A stretch of 6,260 nt of DNA from an uncultured Collinsella sp. (GCA_900554585.1 USHS01000078.1:1-6260), one strand, 5' to 3'. Counted from the stretch's first letter, positions 1 to 6,260 are shown. Notes: generated by a model not told the origin, from the sequence alone. Numbers and translations: made by a program.

Positions 1-51
1 ATACGAGATGCTCAGGAGTCTCGTGGGCTCGGAGATGTGTATAAGAGACAG
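1..51 (+). other. Illumina Nextera adapter left on contig end (not genomic)
   Basis: Bases 1-9 match the 3' end of the Illumina P7 oligo. Bases 10-17 (GCTCAGGA) sit in the i7 index slot and match, from memory, the Nextera N704 index oligo. Bases 18-51 match the 34-nt Nextera Read-2 transposase adapter exactly, and its last 19 bases (33-51) are the Tn5 mosaic end. This is library-construction sequence that escaped trimming, so genomic DNA begins at base 52. Open frames that start or end inside it are artefacts: the forward one reading MYKRQ from base 37 and the reverse one ending in LLYTSPSPRDS. The mosaic end should not be read as evidence of a natural Tn5-like element. Confidence 0.98.
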
Positions 52-69
52 CGCTTGTCCCTGCTGATT

Positions 70-79
70 AGGAAAGAAG
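70..79 (+). promoter_or_regulatory. Ribosome binding site of the FNT channel gene
   Basis: The purine-rich stretch AGGAAAGAAG ends 8 bases before the ATG at 88. It decides the start: the upstream in-frame ATG at 37 lies inside adapter sequence. No promoter is visible in the 36 genomic bases before the gene. Confidence 0.75.
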
Positions 80-87
80 TGATTGAC

Positions 88-927
88 ATGGCAGATTCCA
101 AGGTGGAGTACCCCGCTCCCGATTGCCTGGCGCCCGCCGCGATCGAGGCCAAAACCGAGGCCGCCGGCGTAACCAAGGCCAACCTGCCGGTCGCAAAGGC
201 CTTTGTTTTGGCGATGTTCGCCGGCGCGTTCATTGCCTTCGGTGGCCTGTTCTTTACCGTGTTCTTGAGCGATAGCACGCTGGGCTGGGGCGCTCAGCGC
301 GTCGTGGGCGGCCTATGCTTTTGCCTGGGCCTGGTGCTGGTGCTTGTGTGCGGCGCCGAGCTGTTCACCGGCAACTCGCTTATGGTCTGCGCGCTCAAGA
401 GCAAAAAGATCACCCTGGCTCAGATGCTCAAGGCCTGGGTCGTCGTGTGGGTCGGTAACTTTGTCGGTGCCCTGTTCATCGTCTTTTTGGTGTACATGGC
501 CGGCATTTACAAGCTCAACGGCGAGGCGGTCGCCAATTCCATGGTGAGCGTCGCCGCTGGCAAGGTGACGGTCGACTGGGTGACGATCTTCTTCCGCGGC
601 ATCCTGTGCAACATCTTTGTGTGCCTGGCCGTGTGGATCGGTACCGCCGGCAAGACCGTGGTCGATAAGGTTGTGGGCATTCTGCTGCCCATCGCCGCCT
701 TTGTGGCCTGCGGTTTTGAGCACTGCGTTGCCAATATGTACTTTTTGCCCATGGGTGCCGTGATGCACGCGTGCGGCTATGGCGCCGACGTCGCCGGCGC
801 CGATGCGCTCAACGCCGCGGGCATTGCGTTTAACCTGTCCGCCGCCACGCTGGGCAACATCGTGGGCGGCGCGGTTCTGGTCGCGCTCGGCTACTGGTTT
901 ATCTATGCTAAGAAGTCCGAGGCGTAA
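88..927 (+). CDS. Formate/nitrite transporter (FNT) family channel, FocA-like
   Basis: A 279-residue inner-membrane channel of the FNT family, which moves formate, nitrite or related small anions, often with a proton. The length matches FocA (about 285 residues). Residues 1-32 are a soluble N-terminus, followed by about six hydrophobic segments (near 36-60, 70-90, 113-140, 165-187, 193-222, 247-273). The family signatures are present: CGAELFTGN at 88-96, the broken-helix/omega-loop region, and CGFEHCVANMYF at 208-219, which carries the conserved pore histidine (H212). The stretches LGILxN/CLAVW-like (171-183) and LGNIVGG (255-261) also resemble FocA closely. By recalled similarity it is nearer FocA than NirC, so formate is the likelier substrate, but family sequence alone cannot exclude nitrite or hydrosulfide. 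The start at 88 is set by its ribosome binding site; upstream in-frame sequence is adapter. It is separated from the next gene by a terminator, so it is probably its own transcription unit or the last gene of one cut off by the contig end. It is unusually rich in cysteine (10 residues). Confidence 0.93.
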   Translation: MADSKVEYPAPDCLAPAAIEAKTEAAGVTKANLPVAKAFVLAMFAGAFIAFGGLFFTVFLSDSTLGWGAQRVVGGLCFCLGLVLVLVCGAELFTGNSLMVCALKSKKITLAQMLKAWVVVWVGNFVGALFIVFLVYMAGIYKLNGEAVANSMVSVAAGKVTVDWVTIFFRGILCNIFVCLAVWIGTAGKTVVDKVVGILLPIAAFVACGFEHCVANMYFLPMGAVMHACGYGADVAGADALNAAGIAFNLSAATLGNIVGGAVLVALGYWFIYAKKSEA

Positions 928-949
928 GGTGCCGTCTGTTTGACGTTGG

Positions 950-985
950 GCCTCCCGCGGGGCGTTGCCGTGCGGGAGGCTTTTT
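950..985 (+). terminator. Intrinsic terminator after the FNT channel gene
   Basis: A perfect 9-bp stem, GCCTCCCGC (950-958) pairing with GCGGGAGGC (972-980), encloses a 13-base loop and is followed directly by five T (981-985). It lies 23 bases after the channel stop codon and should end that transcript. The molybdoenzyme gene downstream would then need its own promoter in 986-1049, where I see no convincing -35/-10 pair, or depends on readthrough. Confidence 0.88.
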
Positions 986-1033
986 GGGTCTGGGGCACGT
1001 TGCTGGGCTGTTGGCCTGTTGTGTTTGACTTGT

Positions 1034-1041
1034 GAAAGGGG
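1034..1041 (+). promoter_or_regulatory. Ribosome binding site of the molybdoenzyme gene
   Basis: GAAAGGGG ends 8 bases before the ATG at 1050. It supports that ATG over the in-frame GTG at 1032, which would overlap the site itself and has no purine-rich stretch before it. Confidence 0.72.
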
Positions 1042-1049
1042 TAATTGAG

Positions 1050-3167
1050 ATGGCATCTGCTGTGGAGCGTGACGGTCGCGCCGTGGTGACCACATGCGGG
1101 GGATGCTATGCCGATTGCGCCTTTGCGGCACGCGTTGAGGACGGTCGCGTGGTGGCCGAGTTGCCGGTGCCGGGGCACCCGTGCGCGGCGCGAGCCCTGT
1201 GCGCCCGCGGACGGCATCGTCTGGCAATGCCGTTTGACGAGCGCGACCGCATTTTGCACCCCATGCGACGCCGCCAGGATGGCTCGGGTTTCGATGCGAT
1301 CACCTGGGACGAGGCGTTTTCGGAGATCGCGGCGCGCCTTGCGGGGATTGTGGATGCGCATAGCGCCCGTGCGCTGGGCATGACGCTCGGCGTGCCTTCG
1401 TTCGACCGCTACTGGGCCTATCGCTTTATGCATGCGCTGGGTTCGCCCAATGTGTATGGTGCCGACGGCGCCTGCGAGGTAAGCCGACTTACCGGTTGGG
1501 AGCACAGCCTGGGCTATAGTCCCGCCTCCGACCTGGCGCATACCGATTGCATCATGTATTTGGGGCGTTCCATTGTCGATTCGTCGACGATGGGGGCCGT
1601 TGATGCGCTCAACGATGCCCGTCGCCGTGGGGCGAAGATTATCGTGGTCGACCCCCGGCGCAGCGGTTCGGCTGCGCTTGCCGACCGCTGGCTGCGCGTG
1701 CGTCCGGGCTGTGACCTGGCCTTGCTGCTGGGCATTGCACATGTGCTCATTACCGAGGACTTGTACGACCGCGAGTTTGTTGCCCGCTATACCACGGGGT
1801 TTGATGAGCTTGCGCAGGCGGCTGCTGTTTGGACGCCCGAGTGGGCCGAGTCAATGTGCGACGTGCCGGCCGAAGAGATTGTCGCGACGGCGCGCGATTT
1901 GGCTGCCGCAGCGCCTGCTGCGGTGGTGGACGCTGGCTTTCATGGTGGCATCGGTATCGCGTATGCCAACAGCACCCAGACCGCGCGCGCTATCTGCTTG
2001 GTCGATGTGCTGCTGGGCTGCATCGGACACGCGGGCGGTACGCTCAACCCACCGACGCCGCTTGTATTGGGCGACCTTGATCCCATGCGCTTTGCGACGC
2101 CGCCGGTGCCGCGCGGGCCCAAGCTGGGGTCCGAGCGCTATCCGCTGGTCGATCCGGTGCGCGGCCTGTGCACGACTATCGGTCAGTCGATTCTTGCCGG
2201 CGATTTGCGTGGGCTCATCGTCTATGCCAGTAACCCCGGTGCGGGCTATGGCAATGCACAGGCTTGGCTGGGTATATTGCAGCAGCTCGACTTGCTCGTG
2301 ACGATTGATATTCGCTGGTCCGAGACGGCGCGCGCTTCTGACTTCGTGCTGCCCGACGTGACGTATCTGGAGGCCGACCGCGGCGTGGGCACGGTCGTGG
2401 GCGTCAACGATTCGCGGGTGTTCTACCGCAACGCCGTGCTGCCTGTGCAGCATGACGACACACGTCCCGGCCGGGAGATTTTTGCCGGTCTGGCGCAGGC
2501 GTGTGGCGTTGGCGAGTGCTTCGACTTCACGTCCGACGATCTGGCCGCTGCTCAGGTGGCACCGTTTGGTATTGATCTTGCCGCACTTAAGGAGCGCGGT
2601 TGGGCCGATACGGGCGTGCCGCTGCCGTCGCGTACGGGCGAGCCGGTGATTCCCTTGAACGGTGGCAGGATCGCGCTGGCAAGCGACGTATGGGAACGAG
2701 CCGGCCTGGGTCGTGTACCCAACTGGATCGCTCCCATGGTGGAGCCTGGTCCGGGGTTGTTTCGCCTCATTAGCGGCAACCGGCCCTTTGAGTCGCATAC
2801 CTCGCGCAGGCTCGCGGCGGCAGGTGCCGCCGAGGCGGGATCGGACTTGGACGCCGTGCAGATGAATGCCGATGTTGCTGCACACATGGGTATCGCTAAT
2901 GGCGAGGTCGTCGAACTCGTGAGCGACATGGGCCGCGACCGCGTGCGCGTGGAGACGACGCCGTATCTGCATCCGGCGTGCATCTTTACGTCGGCCGCCC
3001 CCGGCGGGCGTTCGTTTGGCGCCGATGCCGGTGGCGCTCAAGCCTTGGGCGTGGGCCCGCTCGACCACACGCCGTTGCGCTGGGACCCGTTGACGGGTGC
3101 CGCGCTCACCCAGGAAAACGCCGTTCGCGTGGAAAAGATCGCGGCGCGCGAGGATAATAGCGAATGA
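1050..3167 (+). CDS. Cytoplasmic molybdopterin oxidoreductase with [4Fe-4S] site and Cys Mo ligand (DMSO reductase superfamily)
   Basis: A 705-residue catalytic subunit of the Mo/W-bis-MGD (DMSO reductase) superfamily. Domains in order: an N-terminal [4Fe-4S] domain (about 10-68) with C16-x2-C19-x3-C23 and C51 in LCARG; the catalytic cofactor-binding region (about 70-470), with IIVVDPRRSGSA at 197-208, WLRVRPGCDLALLLG at 214-228 and the NS-x-QTARA...LLGCIGHAGG stretch at 307-330; and a C-terminal dinucleotide-binding domain (about 568-695), with SGNRPFESHTSRRL at 575-588. C142 in the stretch ADGACEVSR occupies the usual Mo-ligand position; it is TGC, not TGA. In formate dehydrogenases the Sec/Cys is followed by an essential His, but here it is E143. 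The length resembles FdhF (about 715), while the core also recalls polysulfide/thiosulfate reductase-type enzymes. No Tat signal is present, so it should act in the cytoplasm. No FeS electron-transfer subunit or membrane anchor gene is adjacent. Placement beside an FNT channel and selAB suggests anaerobic formate or sulfur/nitrogen-oxide metabolism. The substrate is not identifiable. Confidence 0.9.
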   Translation: MASAVERDGRAVVTTCGGCYADCAFAARVEDGRVVAELPVPGHPCAARALCARGRHRLAMPFDERDRILHPMRRRQDGSGFDAITWDEAFSEIAARLAGIVDAHSARALGMTLGVPSFDRYWAYRFMHALGSPNVYGADGACEVSRLTGWEHSLGYSPASDLAHTDCIMYLGRSIVDSSTMGAVDALNDARRRGAKIIVVDPRRSGSAALADRWLRVRPGCDLALLLGIAHVLITEDLYDREFVARYTTGFDELAQAAAVWTPEWAESMCDVPAEEIVATARDLAAAAPAAVVDAGFHGGIGIAYANSTQTARAICLVDVLLGCIGHAGGTLNPPTPLVLGDLDPMRFATPPVPRGPKLGSERYPLVDPVRGLCTTIGQSILAGDLRGLIVYASNPGAGYGNAQAWLGILQQLDLLVTIDIRWSETARASDFVLPDVTYLEADRGVGTVVGVNDSRVFYRNAVLPVQHDDTRPGREIFAGLAQACGVGECFDFTSDDLAAAQVAPFGIDLAALKERGWADTGVPLPSRTGEPVIPLNGGRIALASDVWERAGLGRVPNWIAPMVEPGPGLFRLISGNRPFESHTSRRLAAAGAAEAGSDLDAVQMNADVAAHMGIANGEVVELVSDMGRDRVRVETTPYLHPACIFTSAAPGGRSFGADAGGAQALGVGPLDHTPLRWDPLTGAALTQENAVRVEKIAAREDNSE

Positions 3168-3220
3168 TTGACTCAGCCGATCGATTTGTCTGATTGCTTG
3201 ACGTCCGAACGATTGATTCA
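3161..3220 (+). repeat. Imperfect 15-bp direct repeat before selA
   Basis: CGAATGATTGACTCA (3161-3175) recurs as CGAACGATTGATTCA (3206-3220), with 13 of 15 bases identical and 45 bp between starts. A weaker relative, TGATTGCTTGA, lies at 3191-3201. The first copy overlaps the stop codon of the molybdoenzyme and the second ends 24 bases before the selA start. It could be a paired regulator site or simple drift in a short, AT-richer gap. No function is shown. Confidence 0.45.
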
Positions 3221-3232
3221 CTTTTTTGTTTT

Positions 3233-3238
3233 GAAAGG
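3233..3238 (+). promoter_or_regulatory. Ribosome binding site of selA
   Basis: GAAAGG lies 6 bases before the ATG at 3245 and fixes that start. An in-frame TTG at 3194 upstream has no comparable site and would add 17 residues unlike the family. Confidence 0.75.
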
Positions 3239-3244
3239 CCTCAT

Positions 3245-4702
3245 ATGAGCGATAGCCAGAACATGTCCGATGAGGTACGCGCCCGCCTTCGCGCTATTCC
3301 TTCCGTCAACGAGCTGCTCGCAGAGTGGCCGGTTGTGAAGGTGGCGGGGGAGACCTGCGACGCGGTGGTGCATGCCGCCGTCACGGCCGAGCTCGACGAG
3401 GAGCGCTCCGCCATTCGCGCCGGTGCCGCCCCGCGCTCTAAGCGCGACCTGGCCTCGGCAATCGAGTGGCGTGCGCATCGATCCGCACTGCCGAGCCTGC
3501 GTCCTGCCGTCAACGCCACGGGTGTCGTTATCCATACCAATCTGGGTCGCGCCCCGCTCGCGGAATCGGCCGCCAAGGCCGTGGCCGAGGTTGCGCGCGG
3601 GTATAGCACGCTCGAGTACAACGTCGATACCTGTTCGCGCGGGTCGCGCAAGGAGCACGCTGCGCAACTGATCCGCTCGCTAACCGGTGCCGAAGACGCG
3701 TTGGTCGTCAACAATAACGCGGCCGCCGTGCTGTTGGTGCTGGCGACCCATGCCGCAGGCAGGGAAGTCATCGTCAGCCGCGGCGAGCTTGTCGAGATCG
3801 GTGGCAGCTTCCGTATTCCCGACGTCATGGCGGCCTCGGGCGCCAAACTTGTCGAGGTCGGCGCCACCAACCGCACACACCTGGGCGACTACGAGCGTGC
3901 CATCACGCCCGAAACGGCCATGATCCTGAAGGTTCATCCTTCCAACTATCGCATCGAGGGTTTTCACGAGGAGGTTGGTTCTCGGGAGCTTGCGGCGCTT
4001 GCTCACAAGCATGGCCTGCTGTTCTACGAGGACCAGGGCTCGGGCGCGCTGTTGCCCGACGACATCTTGGTGCGCGGCGGCGAAGAAACCACGCCGGCTT
4101 CGGTTTCGGCAGGGCTCGATCTGGTGTCGTGCTCGGGCGATAAGCTGCTCGGTGCCGCACAGGCGGGTATTATCATGGGCCGTCGCGATCTGGTCCAGGC
4201 CTGCGGCGCACATCCGCTCATGCGTGCTCTGCGTCCGGGCAAACTGGCTCTGTCGGCGCTCGAGGCCACGCTGCGTATCTACATGGATGGCGCCGATGTT
4301 GCCCATCGCGATATTCCGGTGCTCAGCATGCTTACGCTGCCGCAGGCTCATTTGGAGCGACGTGCCCGTAAGCTGCGTGATCGTATGGTCGCCGGGCTCG
4401 ATAAGGCAGGTTGCCCGTGTGCCGTTGAGTTGGAGATTGTCGAGGAGTCGTCGACTCCCGGCGGCGGCTCGCTGCCTACCGTCGAGCTGCCCACGATGTG
4501 CGTTGCCGTGCGTCTTGTTGAAGCGCGCCTGACGGTCGATGCGCTCAAGCGCTCGCTTGTCCAGGACTTCGACACGCCGGTCGTCACGCGAACCTCGCAC
4601 GATCGCATTTTGTTTGACGTCCGTACGCTCGTGGGCGACCGCGATATCGAGACGGCGGCGTCGACGCTCGTCGCGTGCGTTGAGAAGGCGATTGCTCGAT
4701 GA
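3245..4702 (+). CDS. selA: L-seryl-tRNA(Sec) selenium transferase (selenocysteine synthase)
   Basis: SelA is the PLP-dependent cytoplasmic enzyme that converts Ser-tRNA(Sec) to Sec-tRNA(Sec) using selenophosphate. The 485 residues are close to the usual 460-470. The N-terminal part (about 15-85) is the tRNA(Sec)-binding region, including PSVNELL at 19-25. The catalytic fold-type I core follows, with NATGVVIHTNLGRAPL (90-105), RGYSTLEYNV (118-127), the NNNAAAVLL stretch (156-164) and ELVEIGGSFRIPDVM (181-195). The PLP lysine is K300 in SGDKLLG, preceded by D299. R327 and R330 in HPLMRALR have the spacing from K300 of the phosphate-binding arginines described in Aquifex SelA (R312/R315 against K285, from memory). 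Two positions depart from the consensus as I recall it: GAAQAG after the PLP lysine where GGPQAG is usual, and YEDQGSG (261-267) where VDLGSG is usual. The core looks functional. It lies 77 bp after the molybdoenzyme with no terminator between, and overlaps selB by 4 bp, so selAB is certainly one operon and the molybdoenzyme may belong to it. Confidence 0.97.
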   Translation: MSDSQNMSDEVRARLRAIPSVNELLAEWPVVKVAGETCDAVVHAAVTAELDEERSAIRAGAAPRSKRDLASAIEWRAHRSALPSLRPAVNATGVVIHTNLGRAPLAESAAKAVAEVARGYSTLEYNVDTCSRGSRKEHAAQLIRSLTGAEDALVVNNNAAAVLLVLATHAAGREVIVSRGELVEIGGSFRIPDVMAASGAKLVEVGATNRTHLGDYERAITPETAMILKVHPSNYRIEGFHEEVGSRELAALAHKHGLLFYEDQGSGALLPDDILVRGGEETTPASVSAGLDLVSCSGDKLLGAAQAGIIMGRRDLVQACGAHPLMRALRPGKLALSALEATLRIYMDGADVAHRDIPVLSMLTLPQAHLERRARKLRDRMVAGLDKAGCPCAVELEIVEESSTPGGGSLPTVELPTMCVAVRLVEARLTVDALKRSLVQDFDTPVVTRTSHDRILFDVRTLVGDRDIETAASTLVACVEKAIAR

Positions 4703-6260
4703 GTGAGGTTCAGGCGCTGGTGGAGTGCCCCGTTATCGTTGGCACGGCGGGTCACGTTGACCATGGTAAGTCGGCACTGATCGAGGCACTGACTGGCAAG
4801 AATCCCGATCGTCTGGAGGTTGAGCGCCGTCGCGGTATGACCGTGGAGCTGGGCTTTGGCGAGCTGGCGCTGCCGAGTGGCAAGATCGTTGGCCTGGTCG
4901 ACGTGCCGGGCCACGCGCATTACTTGCGCGCCATGGTGCAGGGCGCCACGGGCATCGACGTGGCCGTGCTGGTGGTTTCGGCCGTCGAGGGCGTGATGCC
5001 GCAGACGCGCGAGCACGTGCACGTGCTGGAGCTGCTGGGCGTCACGCATATGTTGGTCGCGCTGACGATGTGTGACCTGGCCGATGCCGAGATGACCGAG
5101 CTTGCCGAGCTCGATGTCGATGACTTTTTGTCGGGTACCGTGTTTGCGGGCGCGCCGATTGTGCCCGTGTCGTCTAAGACGGGCGAGGGGATCGACGGGC
5201 TGCTTGCGGTGCTCGACGAGCAGGTAAGTGCTTGCTGGGATGCCTGCCGTGCCCGTGTCGAGCTCACCGATGCCGCGCCGCGTCTGCCGATTGACCGCTG
5301 CTTTACGATCAAGGGCGTCGGTACTGTCGTGACGGGAACGTTGCACGATGCGCCGGTTGCGGTGGGCGACGAACTCGTCGCCCTGCCGTCGCGTACGGTC
5401 TGTCGCGTGCGCGGGATTCAGGTGCATGGCGATACGCCGCGAGCACTGCCCGGACAGCGCGTGGCGCTCAACTTGGTGGGCGATGGTGTTGCCGCTCTCG
5501 ATCGCGGTGAGATGCTCGGCGTGGCGGACCGCTTTGGCCAGACGTTGCGCTTTATGATGACGTTCACCTACCTGGGCCGCGAGGGCACCAAGCCGCGCGT
5601 GCTCGAGTCGGGCGCGCGCGTGCATGTGATGGCCGGCACGGCCGAAGTCGTCGGCCGCATCATGCTTTTGGAGGGCGAGGCCCCCATGACGGTGGGTGAG
5701 ACCCGTACCGTGCAGGTGCGATTGGAGGAGCCGCTGCCGCTGCGCGCCGGAGACCATGCCGTGGTGCTGTCGTATTCGCCCGTTATGCTCATCGGCGGCG
5801 GGCGCGTGCTGCTATCGCGCTGCCGTCGCTCGCGCGAGCTTTCTGCCGGCGAGCTCGCACTGTTTGCGGCGCTTGATTCCGGCGATATCGCGGGCGGTGT
5901 GGGCGCTTGGCTGGCACTGCAGATGCTGCCGGTTACGGCGGTTGATGTTGCCGAGGCTTTGGATCTTGGTGTCGGCGAGGTCGATGCCGCACTGCGCGGG
6001 TTGGTGGCGCAGGGCTCCGTTCGCAAGCTTTCCGTGGGTGATGCGGACCACTTGGCGGATGCCGCGGTGCTCGACGCCGCGATGGATGCACTGGCGGCGA
6101 CCCTGTCAGCCATGCATGCGGCGTCTCCCAAGGAGACGGGCTTTACACCCGGCGCCGTTGCCCATGCTGCGTGGCCTGCCGCTGATGAAGGCGTTGCCGC
6201 GGCTCTGATTGCCGAGGGCTGCGCGCGTGGCGTATGCGCTGCCGAGGGGGCCGAGGTGTT
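4699..6260 (+). CDS. selB: Selenocysteine-specific translation elongation factor SelB (3' end cut by window)
   Basis: SelB is the GTPase that delivers Sec-tRNA(Sec) to the ribosome at UGA codons marked by a SECIS hairpin. The ATG at 4699 overlaps the selA stop (ATGA), implying translational coupling. The frame stays open for 520 codons to the window end; SelB proteins are usually about 600-640 residues, so roughly the last 100 are missing. The G domain (about 10-180) has G1 GTAGHVDHGKS (15-25), the switch region ERRRGMTVELGF (42-53), G3 DVPGHAHY (68-75, more EF-Tu-like than the usual GHERF), MPQTREH (100-106) and a G5-like SSKTGEG. The G4 motif reads T123-M-C-D126, so the usual Lys of N/T-K-x-D is Met. 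LPIDRCFTIKG (196-206) opens domain II and includes the Asp-Arg pair (D199, R200) linked to selenocysteine recognition in SelB/EFSec. Domain III ends near SPVMLIGGGRVL (about 360-371). From there to the end is the start of the C-terminal winged-helix region that binds SECIS RNA, with the last repeats missing. Confidence 0.96.
   Translation, partial: MSEVQALVECPVIVGTAGHVDHGKSALIEALTGKNPDRLEVERRRGMTVELGFGELALPSGKIVGLVDVPGHAHYLRAMVQGATGIDVAVLVVSAVEGVMPQTREHVHVLELLGVTHMLVALTMCDLADAEMTELAELDVDDFLSGTVFAGAPIVPVSSKTGEGIDGLLAVLDEQVSACWDACRARVELTDAAPRLPIDRCFTIKGVGTVVTGTLHDAPVAVGDELVALPSRTVCRVRGIQVHGDTPRALPGQRVALNLVGDGVAALDRGEMLGVADRFGQTLRFMMTFTYLGREGTKPRVLESGARVHVMAGTAEVVGRIMLLEGEAPMTVGETRTVQVRLEEPLPLRAGDHAVVLSYSPVMLIGGGRVLLSRCRRSRELSAGELALFAALDSGDIAGGVGAWLALQMLPVTAVDVAEALDLGVGEVDAALRGLVAQGSVRKLSVGDADHLADAAVLDAAMDALAATLSAMHAASPKETGFTPGAVAHAAWPAADEGVAAALIAEGCARGVCAAEGAEV

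Noticed and set aside
33..51. Tn5-type mosaic end as a sign of a mobile element
   Set aside because: It is part of a complete commercial adapter preceded by an index and the P7 tail.
37..87. Upstream ATG extending the FNT channel by 17 residues (MYKRQRLS...)
   Set aside because: The ATG lies inside the Nextera adapter. The ATG at 88 has a good ribosome binding site and the expected family length.
12..278. Reverse-strand open frame ending LLYTSPSPRDS
   Set aside because: It starts within the channel gene antisense and ends in adapter sequence; the terminal peptide is a well-known adapter translation artefact.
1032..1049. GTG start adding six residues to the molybdoenzyme
   Set aside because: It overlaps the ribosome binding site that serves the ATG at 1050.
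928..1049. Sec tRNA (selC) gene between the channel and the molybdoenzyme
   Set aside because: The space is largely taken up by the terminator hairpin, and no cloverleaf, TTCRA arm or long variable arm is visible.
313..1227. Long reverse-strand open frame of about 304 codons, and similar long ones at 1851-3221, 3680-4600 and 4348-5757
   Set aside because: They are shadows opposite high-GC genes with clear family matches. Their translations are His/Arg/Gln-rich and lack recognisable domains or ribosome binding sites.
3198..3226. TTGACG as a -35 box for a selA promoter
   Set aside because: The position 17 bases downstream is T-rich (CTTTTT) but poor as a -10 box, so no promoter is claimed.
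3221..3230. T-rich run before selA as a terminator for the molybdoenzyme
   Set aside because: No GC-rich stem precedes it, so it does not form an intrinsic terminator.

Overview
The window looks like the start of a metagenome or draft-genome contig from a high-GC (roughly 60-65% by eye) anaerobic bacterium that uses selenocysteine. The combination of a FocA-type channel, a cytoplasmic molybdopterin oxidoreductase and selAB, with this codon usage, fits gut Actinobacteria of the Coriobacteriia (Collinsella-like). That taxonomic guess is inference and has not been checked by any search. The first 51 bases are not genomic: they are an exact Illumina Nextera P7/i7/Read-2 adapter left on the contig end.

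Layout, all genes on the + strand: (1) adapter, 1-51; (2) a complete formate/nitrite transporter (FNT) family channel, 88-927, closed by a strong intrinsic terminator at 950-985; (3) a complete 705-residue molybdopterin oxidoreductase, 1050-3167, with an N-terminal [4Fe-4S] site and a cysteine as the probable Mo ligand, and no export signal; (4) selA, selenocysteine synthase, 3245-4702, complete; (5) selB, the selenocysteine-specific elongation factor, from 4699 and running off the end of the window after 520 codons. selA and selB overlap by ATGA. The only non-coding stretches are 52-87, 928-1049 (122 bp) and 3168-3244 (77 bp). No tRNA, CRISPR array, insertion sequence or phage gene is visible.

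How they fit together: SelA converts Ser-tRNA(Sec) to Sec-tRNA(Sec), and SelB carries it to the ribosome at recoded UGA codons. The most common bacterial client is a Mo/W formate dehydrogenase, so a formate-type channel and a molybdoenzyme next to selAB make metabolic sense. However, the molybdoenzyme here carries Cys, not Sec, at the Mo-ligand position and lacks the His that follows it in formate dehydrogenases. It is therefore probably not the selenoprotein client and its substrate is open.

Points worth a second look are the SelB G4 motif, where the usual Lys is Met; the orphan molybdoenzyme; a 15-bp direct repeat before selA; and an open extension beyond the molybdoenzyme UGA that ends exactly on the selA start. 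I see no clear new system. The window is mostly an ordinary selenocysteine/formate neighbourhood with a few sequence oddities.
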